The notes beneath the pieces were generated by a model, which worked only from the letters and a program-made list of their open reading frames with translations, was not told the origin of the DNA and did no database searches. From Oscillospiraceae bacterium (lineage in GTDB: Bacteria > Bacillota > Clostridia > Oscillospirales > Ruminococcaceae): 12,795 nt of DNA. This document shows positions 5,211 through 12,795 of the stretch, piece after piece (within the stretch, counting starts at the first letter, position 1; the number at the start of each line of letters is the position of its first letter). The stretch spans positions 1 through 12,795 of the forward strand of contig WRLS01000048.1 in NCBI GenBank assembly GCA_009776345.1, read 5' to 3'. The translations under genes and the position numbers were made by a program.

Positions 5211-5239
5211 ATAGTATCATTATAATTTTTGTTTTGCAA
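5211..5239 (-). promoter_or_regulatory. Possible promoter of the chorismate mutase gene
   Basis: TTGCAA (5239-5234), a 17-base spacer and TACTAT (5216-5211) form a plausible promoter, but the start would fall only about 10 bases before the ATG, next to the ribosome binding site. TTGCAA is its own complement, so the same hexamer could serve a divergent -35 for the hydrogenase operon with TATTGT at 5257-5262. Confidence 0.35.
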
Positions 5240-5302
5240 GCGATATATATTCAAAATATTGTTGGGTATATTAAATCTATCTTGATCCATAAGAGGTGCG
5301 CA

Positions 5303-5788
5303 ATGAAAACAGGCCCTGCGCAAACAGGCCCATTCCCGGAGCTTGGGCAATATTTAGAAAATCTCGGCGAGGAGCAGTCCCTTATCGGGATACTGCACCG
5401 CGCACAAGGGCTTTACGGCTATTTGGGGCGGGATATCCAGCTTTATATAGCGCGCAAGCTGAACATCCCCGCGGCGGAAGTTTTCGGCGTGGTTAGCTTT
5501 TATTCGCATTTCAATACAGAACCGCCCGGCAAATTCACAATCAGCGTTTGCATGGGTACGCCATGCTATGTGCGCGGGGCGGAGGCTGTGCTTGAAAAAT
5601 GCAGGGAAGAGCTTAATATCGGCACGGGCGAAACCACCGCGGACGGCCTGTTCACATTAAAAGATGTGCGCTGTGTCGGGGCGTGCGGGCTTGCGCCTGT
5701 CGTTTTAGTTAGTGATAAAGTCTACGGGCGCGTTGTGCCGGAGGATATACGCCGCATCCTCGATGATACGGTAAAAGAGGTAAAATAA
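5303..5788 (+). CDS. hndA: [FeFe] hydrogenase subunit HndA (NuoE-like, [2Fe-2S])
   Basis: This 161-residue electron-transfer subunit is homologous to NuoE of complex I and to the HydC subunit of Thermotoga hydrogenase. The N-terminal helical part (LGEEQSLIGILHRAQGLYGY) leads into a thioredoxin-like fold. Its four cysteines bind one [2Fe-2S] cluster: Cys83 and Cys88 in SVCMGTPC, and Cys124 and Cys128 in RCVGACG. The start is ATG 5303, with AGAGGTG 5 bases upstream. It is the first gene of a four-gene operon, and its stop overlaps the next start by one base (TAATG). The role is to relay electrons between the flavin subunit HndC and the rest of the complex in the cytoplasm. The same protein is also called HymA or HydC. 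Confidence 0.95.
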   Translation: MKTGPAQTGPFPELGQYLENLGEEQSLIGILHRAQGLYGYLGRDIQLYIARKLNIPAAEVFGVVSFYSHFNTEPPGKFTISVCMGTPCYVRGAEAVLEKCREELNIGTGETTADGLFTLKDVRCVGACGLAPVVLVSDKVYGRVVPEDIRRILDDTVKEVK

Positions 5789-6170
5789 TGCAGATAAAAA
5801 GCTTAGAGGAACTAAAGGCAGTGCGTGAAAAAGTCAGCGCGAAGGTCAGCCCGCGCCGCGGCAGCGGAGAGCCGCGCGTTTTGGTCGGCATGGGGACCTG
5901 CGGCATTTCCTCCGGCGCGCGTGAAGTAATGGGCGAAATTGTCGGGCGGCTTTCCGGCGCGGGGGAAGGGTCGGGCAAGGCAGTACCGGTCGGCTGTATC
6001 GGGATGTGCGGCTTAGAACCGCTCATTGCGGTGGTTATGCCGGGCGAGGAGCCTGTGGCATACGGCAATGTCGATAAAGAAAAGGCGGCGCAAATCGTGG
6101 ACAGCCATGTCCTCGGCGGGAAAATCATAGACGAGTATACCGCCGGCGCCGATATCGCGTGGAGGTTTCA

Positions 6171-6180
<10 letters not shown>
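5788..6180 (+). CDS. hndB: [FeFe] hydrogenase subunit HndB (ferredoxin-like, [2Fe-2S])
   Basis: This 130-residue thioredoxin-like ferredoxin corresponds to HndB, the small extra subunit of NADP-reducing hydrogenases such as HndABCD of Desulfovibrio fructosovorans. The cluster region is recognisable as VGMGTCGISSGA (Cys38) and VGCIGMCGLEP (Cys70, Cys74). Only three cysteines are present in the whole chain, so one [2Fe-2S] ligand must be another residue, or the cluster is absent; the CGIxxG form recalls other HndB-like sequences. The start overlaps the hndA stop by one base, and AGAGG lies 8 bases before it. Its stop lies 10 bases inside hndC. The gene order hndA-hndB-hndC-hndD is the standard one for this complex. 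Confidence 0.9.
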
Positions 6181-7762
<1,582 letters not shown>

Positions 7763-7766
<4 letters not shown>

Positions 7767-9520
7767 TAAACGCAAAAATTAACGGGCTGCAAATAGAAGC
7801 CCCGGAAGGCTCCACTATTTTAGAGGCCGCGGGAAAAGCGGGGATCCGCATACCCACGCTGTGCCATTTGGATCTGCATGACATCCATATGGTCAACCAA
7901 ACCGCGTCATGCAGGGTATGTATGGTGGAGCTTGCAGATACGCGCGCAAGCCGCAACAAAATCGTGCCCGCCTGCGTCACAAAACTAACAGAAGGCATGG
8001 AAGTCATCACCGCAAGCATCCGCGCGATACGGGCGCGGAGGATGTCGGTGGAGCTGCTGCTCTCCAACCATCCCAATGACTGCTTTATCTGCGCGAAAAA
8101 CCTTGACTGTGAGCTGCAGTCACTGGCGGCGGAGCTTGGCCTGCGGAAGCTTAGGATGCGCGGGGAGCGCATTGATGTACCGCTTGACGACTCAAGCGGC
8201 GCAATTGTAAAAAACGCGAACAAATGCATCTACTGCCGCCGCTGCGAAACCATGTGCAACGAAGTTCAGACCTGCGGCATTTTATCGGGGATCGGGCGGG
8301 GATACCGCGCGTTCGTGGGGCCCGCGTTCAATATGCCTATGCAGGAAAGCTCCTGCACATACTGCTGCCAATGCACTATGGTCTGCCCCACCGCCGCGCT
8401 TACACAGGCAAACCACGTCCATAAAGTTTGGGACGCGCTGGCGGACCCGGGCAAGCACGTAATTGTACAGACCGCCCCCGCCATCCGCGTAACGCTGGGC
8501 GAGATGTTCGGCATGGCGCCCGGCTCCGTTGTAACCGGCAAAATGGTGACAGCACTCAAGCGCATGGGCTTCGACGGCGTTTTTGACACAAACCTGGGCG
8601 CCGATCTGACCGTTATGGAGGAAGCGGCGGAGCTTATCCACCGCATGGAAAACGGCGGCACCTTGCCCATGCTTACAAGCTGCTGCCCCGCGTGGGTAAA
8701 ATTCATCGAGCATCAATTCCCGGAGCTTGTCGATATCCCGTCCTCCTGTATGTCGCCGCATATTATGTTCGGCGTAATCGCAAAGACGTACTACGCGGAC
8801 AAGCTGGGGATAGAACCCGATGATATCGTCGTAGTTTCCGTAATGCCCTGCATAGCAAAAAAAGCTGAGGCCAAGCGGCCTGAGCTTACAAAGGATACGC
8901 GCAGCCATGTTGATATCGTCATCACAACGCGGGAGCTGGGCGGCATGATACGCGAGGCGGGGATTATGTTCGACGGGCTGCCCGACAGCGAATTTGACGC
9001 GCCGCTCGGCGAAAGCACGGGGGCGGCGGCGCTTTTCGGCTCAAGCGGCGGCGTGATCGAGGCCGTAGTGCGCACCGCGCGTCAGTGGGCAGGGGATGAA
9101 GACCACGGCAATACCGAAGAAATCGAGCTTGAGCAGCTACGCGGGATGGACGGCCTGCGCCGCGCCTCAGTTACAATCGGCGGGCGGGAAGCCGTAATCG
9201 GGATTGCAAGCGGGCTTGGCAGCGCCCGCAAGCTCCTGGAGGAAATACGTGACGGCAAAAGTGATTATACAGCGATTGAAATCATGGCCTGCCCGGGCGG
9301 ATGTATCGCCGGGGGCGGCCAGCCGTACCACCACGGCAATTACAACGCCGTGCGCAAACGCCAAGAAGGGCTGTACAGCGAGGACAGGCGGATCAAAATA
9401 CGCAAATCCCACGAAAACCCCGCGGCGTTGGCGCTGTACGAAAAGTTTCTGGGCAAGCCCTACGGCGAAAAGGCCCGGGGGATGCTGCACACCTATTTTG
9501 AAAAGAGGGAGCGGGTATGA
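7763..9520 (+). CDS. hndD: [FeFe] hydrogenase catalytic subunit HndD (HydA type)
   Basis: Catalyses reversible proton reduction to H2. It is a 585-residue protein with the CpI-like layout. A plant-type [2Fe-2S] domain uses Cys34, Cys50, Cys53 and Cys71. A His-Cys3 [4Fe-4S] site uses His103, Cys107, Cys110 and Cys116. Two [4Fe-4S] ferredoxin motifs lie at 155-171 (CIYCRRCETMC) and 198-208 (CTYCCQCTMVC). The H-cluster domain has all three signatures: TSCCPAW (306-312, including proton-transfer Cys307 and ligand Cys308), MPCIAKKAE (Cys363) and EIMACPGGCIAGGGQP (Cys510, Cys514). The C-terminal small-subunit-like motif SHENPAALALYEKFLG is intact. ATG 7763 overlaps the hndC stop as ATGA, so translation is probably coupled. 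No H-cluster maturation genes (hydE, hydF, hydG) are in the window. Confidence 0.97.
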
Positions 9521-9550
9521 CTAGCATAACCACGACTAGCGTATCCACAA
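9521..9550. repeat. 15-bp imperfect tandem duplication at a convergent gene junction
   Basis: CTAGCATAACCACGA (9521-9535) is followed directly by CTAGCGTATCCACAA (9536-9550), 12 of 15 identical. It starts immediately after the hndD stop and includes the last codons of the TraX-family gene. Each unit supplies a TAG stop on the minus strand in the same phase. No terminator hairpin is visible between the two converging genes. Confidence 0.7.
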
Positions 9551-10264
9551 CTCCCGCACCAAAAACAGCACCCAAATATGAACGGGATAGAACACATAGA
9601 AGAAATACTTCGGGAAGGCGCCGCCCGCCCCCCTTTTCCCGTTATACAGCAAAAACGGGATAACCGCCAGCATCATATACCGCTGGTCGCCGGACAGCAC
9701 ATACCTGCCGATCCCCAGCCGCTCGTTAAGAACGGAAAGCAAAACCATCCCCGCAAGATAAGCCACGCACATAAGCAGGCGGCTGCGGCGCGTGTAAAAG
9801 CATATCAGCACGATAGTCGGGACGATATACATCCCCTCAAAGCGCAAATAATACATCGACAGGACAAGCACAAGGAAAAGCGCTGCCCACATTATGCCGT
9901 TGCCGTCGTTTTCGCGCAGTTTTTCGATACAGTAAACCATCGAAGCCGAAACCGCCAGCGACATTATTATGCTGAGATTCGGGCAGTCGCCCAAGGTCAG
10001 CAAAAACAGCCAATCCGCCACCAGCATCACCGCCGCGACAGCATACATTCGCAGGATGTATTTCTCGCGGCTTTTGGTGTACGCCATGCCCTCCGCTACT
10101 AAAAAAGCGAACATCGGCGCGACTACGCGCGCGGCCTGGTGCCACCACAGCGGCCAGCCCAGCTCCGGCAGAAAATAACGCAGATGGTCCATCAGCATTA
10201 AAACCGCCATTATAACCTTCAGCGTAAAAGCATCAAGCAGACGCAGCTTCCCGATTGTCTTCAT
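9536..10264 (-). CDS. TraX-family membrane protein
   Basis: A 242-residue polytopic protein with about seven to eight hydrophobic segments. The N-terminal part, LKVIMAVLMLMDHLRYF then RVVAPMFAFLVAEGMAYTKS and RMYAVA, matches the TraX family, named after the F-plasmid pilin N-acetylase. TraX-like proteins are also frequent on Firmicute chromosomes far from conjugation genes, where their acyl-transfer substrates are unknown; no conjugation gene is seen here. ATG 10264 begins only three bases after the stop of the upstream gene and has a poor ribosome binding site (ACTGAGCT), so it is probably translated by coupling. The charged C-terminus (RELWIR) ends within a 15-bp tandem repeat, 15 bases from the end of the hydrogenase operon. 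Confidence 0.85.
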   Translation of the reverse strand: MKTIGKLRLLDAFTLKVIMAVLMLMDHLRYFLPELGWPLWWHQAARVVAPMFAFLVAEGMAYTKSREKYILRMYAVAAVMLVADWLFLLTLGDCPNLSIIMSLAVSASMVYCIEKLRENDGNGIMWAALFLVLVLSMYYLRFEGMYIVPTIVLICFYTRRSRLLMCVAYLAGMVLLSVLNERLGIGRYVLSGDQRYMMLAVIPFLLYNGKRGAGGAFPKYFFYVFYPVHIWVLFLVRELWIR

Positions 10265-10267
10265 AGC

Positions 10268-11080
10268 TCAGTCATACCGCCCCATGTATTTGACATATTG
10301 GGGCAGCGCGATCTCAGGCCCCTCAATTTCAGTATGCCACATTTTTTCCCATTCAAGCGAAAGATAGCCGCGGTAACCGTTTTCCTTCAGCAGCGAAACA
10401 CACTCGCCGATTGGCATATCGCCTTCCCCAGTTAAAACAAGCGCGGCGTTTGCGGGCGATAAAGCTTTACCGTCCTTTACATGGACGTGGCGGATCTTGC
10501 CTCCCAGCTTCGCGAAGGTTTCGCCGACAGCTTCGCCGTAGCGGTAGGGATGCAAAATATCCCACAGCACGCCGATATTTTCCGAGGATACACCGCTGAT
10601 GATATCCAGCACACGCGCCGCGGTGCAGAAATCGTCGTGGGTTTCCAGAAGCGGCATAACGCCGTATTTCTCAGCGATGCCGCAAAGCTCCTCCATGCCG
10701 TCCTGTATGGCTTCGATGCTCTCAAGATATCCCTGCGTAACCACAAGCGGCCCGCCGAACACACGCAGATAACGGCATTTCAGCGTAGAGCAAAGCTCGA
10801 TATAGGCCTTCGCCGCATCGAGCATCTTTTGTTTTTCGGCTTCACAGGATTTCGCGAAATTCACGCTAGAGCCAATGCACGAAACCTCCAAGCCGCCGGC
10901 GTTCAGCTTTTCTGCGGTTTCGGCAAGCCCCGCCCCGCGAAAGGATGACAGCGAGCATAAATCCACCGTGCCCTGCGCTGCGCGCAGCTCAATGCCCGGG
11001 TAGCCGCATTTCACCGCGATGCCAATAATCCCGTCTATATCGTAATCCGGGCAGCCGAGCGTCGAAAACGACAGCTTCAT
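10268..11080 (-). CDS. Sugar phosphate isomerase/epimerase (xylose isomerase-like TIM barrel)
   Basis: A 270-residue cytoplasmic protein of the AP endonuclease 2/xylose isomerase-like superfamily. It begins MKLSFSTLGCPDYDIDGII, the usual first strand of this fold. Probable metal ligands sit at strand ends: Glu146 (LLETHDDF), Asp174 and His177 (LWDILHP), His200 (HVHVKDG) and Glu243 (LSLEWEK). These proteins isomerise or epimerise sugars or inositol derivatives, and the substrate cannot be told from the sequence. I chose ATG 11080-11078, with GGAAG 7 bases upstream. In-frame extension to 11119 would read into an AT-rich repeat and adds no conserved residues. The TraX-family gene follows after three bases, so the two form one unit. 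No sugar transporter or kinase is adjacent. Confidence 0.9.
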   Translation of the reverse strand: MKLSFSTLGCPDYDIDGIIGIAVKCGYPGIELRAAQGTVDLCSLSSFRGAGLAETAEKLNAGGLEVSCIGSSVNFAKSCEAEKQKMLDAAKAYIELCSTLKCRYLRVFGGPLVVTQGYLESIEAIQDGMEELCGIAEKYGVMPLLETHDDFCTAARVLDIISGVSSENIGVLWDILHPYRYGEAVGETFAKLGGKIRHVHVKDGKALSPANAALVLTGEGDMPIGECVSLLKENGYRGYLSLEWEKMWHTEIEGPEIALPQYVKYMGRYD

Positions 11081-11095
11081 AACACCACTTCCCAA

Positions 11096-11116
11096 TTCAT
11101 AATTCATAATTAAAAA
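11096..11116. repeat. Short dispersed repeat TTCATAATTCATAATTAAAA
   Basis: The same sequence, with one difference, occurs at 12538-12558 in the same orientation (TTCATAATGCATAATTAAAA). The two copies bracket the whole repeat-thiT-repeat block. Here it lies directly upstream of the ribosome binding site of the TIM-barrel gene. Confidence 0.6.
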
Positions 11117-11125
11117 CACGGAACC

Positions 11126-11149
11126 GTAGGGCGGGGGCTTGCCCCCGCC
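11126..11149. repeat. GC-rich hairpin (9-bp perfect stem)
   Basis: GGCGGGGGC (11130-11138) and GCCCCCGCC (11141-11149) form a perfect 9-bp stem with a 2-base spacer, preceded by CCGTAG. CCGTAGGGGCGGGC recurs at 11184-11197, which links it to the MITE-like family. Confidence 0.7.
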
Positions 11150-11185
11150 GCTCGCAATTTACCAAGCAATCGACAATATTGCACC

Positions 11186-11312
11186 GTAGGGGCGGGCTTC
11201 CATGCCCGACCGTCAAAATCAAATCGAACATTCGCGGTCGGGGATGGAACCCCGACCCTACAAATTTCTTCCCTTCCTCAATCCTAAACCCTATAACCTA
11301 AATCCTGCCGAA
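11186..11312. repeat. Dispersed repeat, copy 4 (inverted), containing the MITE-like core
   Basis: Bases 11186-11261 are the reverse complement of the 4519-4594 core, with the same GTAGGG...CTAC ends and a diverged middle. AAATTTCTTCCCTTCCTCAA, then CCTAAACCCTATAACCTAAA and a CCTGCCGAAGG hairpin arm, follow as in the other copies. A matching CTTCGGCAG lies at about 11344-11352. No coding potential is evident. Confidence 0.85.
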
Positions 11313-11357
11313 GGCCGCCGGGGTGGTTATATCGCGATTTTATCTTCGGCAGTTTTT

Positions 11358-11436
11358 CACCGCTCAAGCCGCGGGGGCTCTTCTTTGCTCGCGCAAAGAA
11401 GCAAACGCGCCGGGGGACACCCCCGAACCCCCATTT
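11358..11436. repeat. GC-rich double-hairpin intergenic sequence
   Basis: CTTCTTTGC and GCAAAGAAG form a 9-bp stem around TCGC (about 11380-11401). GGGGG-ACA-CCCCC follows, then GAACCCCC. A minus-strand frame of 64 codons (11478-11284) crosses it, but its composition is that of the repeats and it is not called as a gene. The stretch resembles common noncoding intergenic repeats of Clostridia; that last point is from memory and unverified. Confidence 0.5.
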
Positions 11437-11455
11437 CGACAGGCCGCATAGATTT

Positions 11456-11654
11456 GTGCCCTTCATCGCGCACGTCATGTGCTTTGCCCTATAATCCGCC
11501 CAATCGCTCAGCCGAGCCGAGCTCCAGGTCTCGAACGCGGAAAAAGGAATTAGGAATAAGAGAAATCAAAGACTTTTTCCGCTGTTATTACGTGCGCGGA
11601 TTTGCGCCTGGCGTCGCTCCATGCTTTAGGTTCATGCCTACTTGCCTTTGTGGC
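11456..11654 (+). repeat. About 200-bp inverted repeat, left arm (downstream of thiT)
   Basis: It starts GTGCCCTTCATCGCGCACGT and ends CCTACTTGCCTTTGTGGC. The whole segment matches the reverse complement of 12593-12790 at clearly more than 80 percent by eye, with very few gaps. It contains an internal hairpin, GCGGAAAAAG/CTTTTTCCGC (about 11536-11582). No open frame is shared by both copies. Together the two arms bracket thiT and its control region. Confidence 0.9.
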
Positions 11655-11698
11655 TCTGTGCTTTTTTATAGGTGTGAAACTTATAGTTTCGTCCCTTA

Positions 11699-11724
11699 CT
11701 AATCTCTAATCTTTAATCTCTAAT
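11699..11724. repeat. Degenerate 7-bp tandem repeat at the thiT stop codon
   Basis: On the minus strand, ATTAGAG, ATTAAAG, ATTAGAG and ATTAG follow each other, and the first unit contains the TAG stop of thiT. It resembles the TTTTAGG-type tandem motifs at the ends of the dispersed repeats. Confidence 0.6.
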
Positions 11725-12268
11725 TTCTATCCAGCACCCGCATAATAACAACAGCGCCAACAACGGTTATCACAATCTCCGGGATCATATAACTGCCGTT
11801 ATATGTCAGCGAATAAATCCAAACAGGCGTGCCCTCCGGCGCGTATGAACCCCAAATGAGGATACCGGATATAAAATGGCAGAAATACCGCAGAAGCCCG
11901 GTAACAGCCGCGCCAACAGCCACCCCGGCAGCTTTATTCGGGACAAAACTCGCGAAAACACAGGCAAGCCCCATAACGGTGTACGCGGCGGCATAATCAA
12001 GAAAAATGACCCCAGCTTGCGTTAAAAGCGTAGCGGCGTATAAAACATTTTGGAAACCCAGGATACAGTCGATCACGCCGAAAACCGCGCCGGTCAAAAG
12101 CCCCCATTTTACCCCATGGCGCATAGACGCAATAACAAGCGGCACCATGGAAAACAGCGTAACAGAGCCGCCCCACGGCATCCTGAAAACAGGGATCAAG
12201 GTAAGTATGACAGCCATCGCCGCCATCAAGGCACATTCGACCAGTGTTCGTGTACGGGAAATTTTCAC
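11720..12268 (-). CDS. thiT: Thiamine ECF transporter S component ThiT
   Basis: Substrate-binding membrane subunit of an energy-coupling factor transporter that takes up thiamine. It is 182 residues, the same size as characterised ThiT proteins, with about six hydrophobic segments. The N-terminus (TRTLVECALMAAMAVILTLI), the PWGGSVTLFSMVPLVIAS motif, YAAAYTVMGLA, and the C-terminal GSYAPEG and YNGSYMIPE motifs fit the family's thiamine-binding loops. The likely start is GTG 12268-12266, beginning MKISRTRTL. AGAGG lies 11 bases upstream, a slightly long spacing. The open frame extends to 12337, but that part is leader and expression-platform sequence. A TPP riboswitch and a consensus promoter lie directly upstream. 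The shared EcfA/EcfT energising module is not in the window, as is usual for group II ECF transporters. Confidence 0.93.
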   Translation of the reverse strand: MKISRTRTLVECALMAAMAVILTLIPVFRMPWGGSVTLFSMVPLVIASMRHGVKWGLLTGAVFGVIDCILGFQNVLYAATLLTQAGVIFLDYAAAYTVMGLACVFASFVPNKAAGVAVGAAVTGLLRYFCHFISGILIWGSYAPEGTPVWIYSLTYNGSYMIPEIVITVVGAVVIMRVLDRN

Positions 12269-12303
12269 TTTAAGCGCATCCTCTCGTAGTATAAGCAGGA
12301 GAA

Positions 12304-12354
12304 GAAAAAAATGCCCGGAAAGCATCACCGCGCACACGCAAAGACAAGCTTTCC
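12304..12354 (-). terminator. Possible terminator of the TPP riboswitch expression platform
   Basis: On the minus strand, GGAAAGC (12354-12348), which is the 3' edge of the riboswitch, can pair with GCTTTCC (12323-12317). A run of seven Ts at 12311-12305 follows after a few bases. This arrangement would let the 3' strand of the aptamer choose between aptamer and terminator. The 5-base gap before the T-run and the long loop make it a weak terminator, so translational control is also possible. Confidence 0.4.
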
Positions 12355-12452
12355 TACGCCGGCATTACCCGGATCAGGTTCTTAGGGTCACAGCTTTCAG
12401 CCATATCTCAGCCTATCCCGCCCGCGGTTAACGGACGCATAAGCCCCCCTGC
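12346..12452 (-). ncRNA. TPP (THI-box) riboswitch
   Basis: The minus strand shows the conserved THI-box blocks in order: GGGGGGC near the 5' edge, GGCTGAGATATGG, then GACCCTAAGAACCTGATCCG and GGTAATGCCGGCGTAGGAAA. These form the pyrimidine-binding CUGAGA arm and the pyrophosphate-binding arm. The stretch between the 5' edge and CTGAGA is longer than the minimum and can form an additional stem (P3a). Thiamine pyrophosphate binding should switch off thiT downstream. Boundaries are approximate. Confidence 0.95.
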
Positions 12453-12467
12453 TCATTTTAAATTTTA

Positions 12468-12483
12468 TGCGGGGCGCCCCGCA
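12468..12483 (-). promoter_or_regulatory. 16-bp perfect palindrome at the thiT transcription start
   Basis: TGCGGGGCGCCCCGCA is a perfect palindrome flanked by T- and A-rich sequence. It starts 6 bases after the -10 box, so it covers the predicted start point. It may be an operator, or a 5' hairpin that protects the riboswitch transcript. Confidence 0.5.
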
Positions 12484-12488
12484 AAAAC

Positions 12489-12517
12489 ATTATAGCTGCA
12501 TATGAAAAAAATGTCAA
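12489..12517 (-). promoter_or_regulatory. thiT promoter
   Basis: A perfect consensus vegetative promoter: TTGACA (12517-12512), a 17-base spacer and TATAAT (12494-12489). The start is predicted near 12482, giving a leader of about 210 bases that contains the riboswitch. Confidence 0.92.
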
Positions 12518-12537
12518 GCAATTATACCGCACGGCGA

Positions 12538-12590
12538 TTCATAATGCATAATTAAAAAACACCCGTTCCACTCTCTTTAAAAAAGAGGGT
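12538..12590. repeat. Short dispersed repeats upstream of the thiT promoter
   Basis: TTCATAATGCATAATTAAAA (second copy of 11096-11116) is followed by AAACACCCGTTCCACTCTCT and TTAAAAAAGAGGGTAAGGC. These blocks resemble the AAACACCCGTCA and CCCTCTTTAAAAAAGAGGGT parts of the nested element at 4271-4475. Confidence 0.65.
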
Positions 12591-12592
12591 AA

Positions 12593-12790
12593 GGCAACAA
12601 AGGCAAGTAGGCACGAACCTAAAGGAAAGAGCGACGCCGGAAGCGCCCGCGCACGTAATTACAGCGGAAAAAGTTTTTGATTTCTTTTATTCCTAATACC
12701 TTTTTCCGCGTTCGAGACCTGGAGCTCGGCTCGGCTGAGCGATTGGGCGGATTATAGAACAAAGCTTTTGACGTGCGCGATGAAGGGTAC
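12593..12790 (-). repeat. About 200-bp inverted repeat, right arm (upstream of thiT)
   Basis: This is the reverse complement of 11456-11654. It carries the same GCGTTCGAGACCTGGAGCTC and CGATTGGGCGGATTATAG blocks and the same GCGGAAAAAG/CTTTTTCCGC hairpin. Similarity ends around 12790, close to the window edge, so the true outer boundary may be missed. No gene is seen in it. Confidence 0.9.
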
Positions 12791-12795
12791 GAAGC

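Noticed and set aside
5259..5276. Possible Rex operator (TTGTTGGGTATATTAAAT) before the hydrogenase operon
   Set aside because: The left half fits TTGTTAA partly, but the right half matches the consensus at only about three of seven positions, too weak to call although Rex control of such operons is common.
9578..10102. 174-codon plus-strand frame opposite the TraX-family gene
   Set aside because: It is rich in His, Gln and Arg as expected for the antisense of a hydrophobic membrane gene, and has no ribosome binding site.
11284..11478. 64-codon minus-strand frame (CFFARAKKSPRGLSG)
   Set aside because: Its sequence comes from intergenic hairpin repeats and it has no ribosome binding site.
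11202..11702. 166-codon plus-strand frame through the repeat block
   Set aside because: It consists of translated repeats (MITE core, hairpins and the left 200-bp arm) and shows no protein-like pattern.

Overview
The window looks like chromosomal DNA of an anaerobic, fermentative Firmicute (class Clostridia). The reasons are a multisubunit [FeFe] hydrogenase, a CIRCE operator before htpG, a ThiT-type ECF thiamine transporter under a TPP riboswitch, vegetative TTGACA/TATAAT promoters and frequent GTG starts. The genes are moderately GC-rich, with one AT-rich island at about 2290-3000. No genus can be named from this sequence alone.

Layout. (1) At 1-124 lies the 5' end of an insertion sequence with the first 27 codons of a transposase. 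It abuts the stop codon of htpG (126-2030, minus), which is driven by a strong promoter and a CIRCE element. (2) An AT-rich island holds a 43-residue ribbon-helix-helix protein (2398-2529), a structured intergenic stretch, a 62-residue orphan ORF (2684-2872) and a terminator. (3) A short broken copy of part of the phosphate transporter gene (about 2996-3080) and a dispersed repeat precede the intact pit gene (3217-4227, minus). The last codons of pit are made from the repeat. (4) A block of nested inverted repeats (4271-4620) is followed by tRNA-Leu(UAA) and a chorismate mutase-like gene (4852-5193, minus). (5) A tightly overlapping plus-strand operon, hndA-hndB-hndC-hndD (5303-9520), encodes a soluble NAD(P)-linked [FeFe] hydrogenase. 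(6) Convergent to it is a two-gene minus-strand unit: a xylose-isomerase-like TIM-barrel protein (10268-11080) and a TraX-family membrane protein (9536-10264). (7) A repeat-dense region (11081-11719) leads to thiT (11720-12268, minus) with a complete promoter-palindrome-TPP riboswitch leader. thiT is bracketed by two inverted copies of a roughly 200-bp repeat (11456-11654 and 12593-12790).

How the genes work together. The hydrogenase subunits form one complex. HndA, HndB and HndC carry electrons and bind flavin and NAD(P), and HndD carries the H-cluster. The complex couples NAD(P)H (possibly with ferredoxin) to H2. The other genes are independent housekeeping or transport functions: a heat-shock chaperone, phosphate uptake, an aromatic amino-acid branch enzyme and thiamine uptake.

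The most unusual aspect is the intergenic DNA. At least four copies of a dispersed repeat family ending in variable hairpins, two copies of a MITE-like core, a composite nested inverted repeat and the 200-bp inverted pair around thiT fill almost every gap outside operons. I saw no CRISPR array, phage module or clear defence system. The candidates for something undescribed are the AT-rich two-ORF island and the repeat-bracketed thiT unit.
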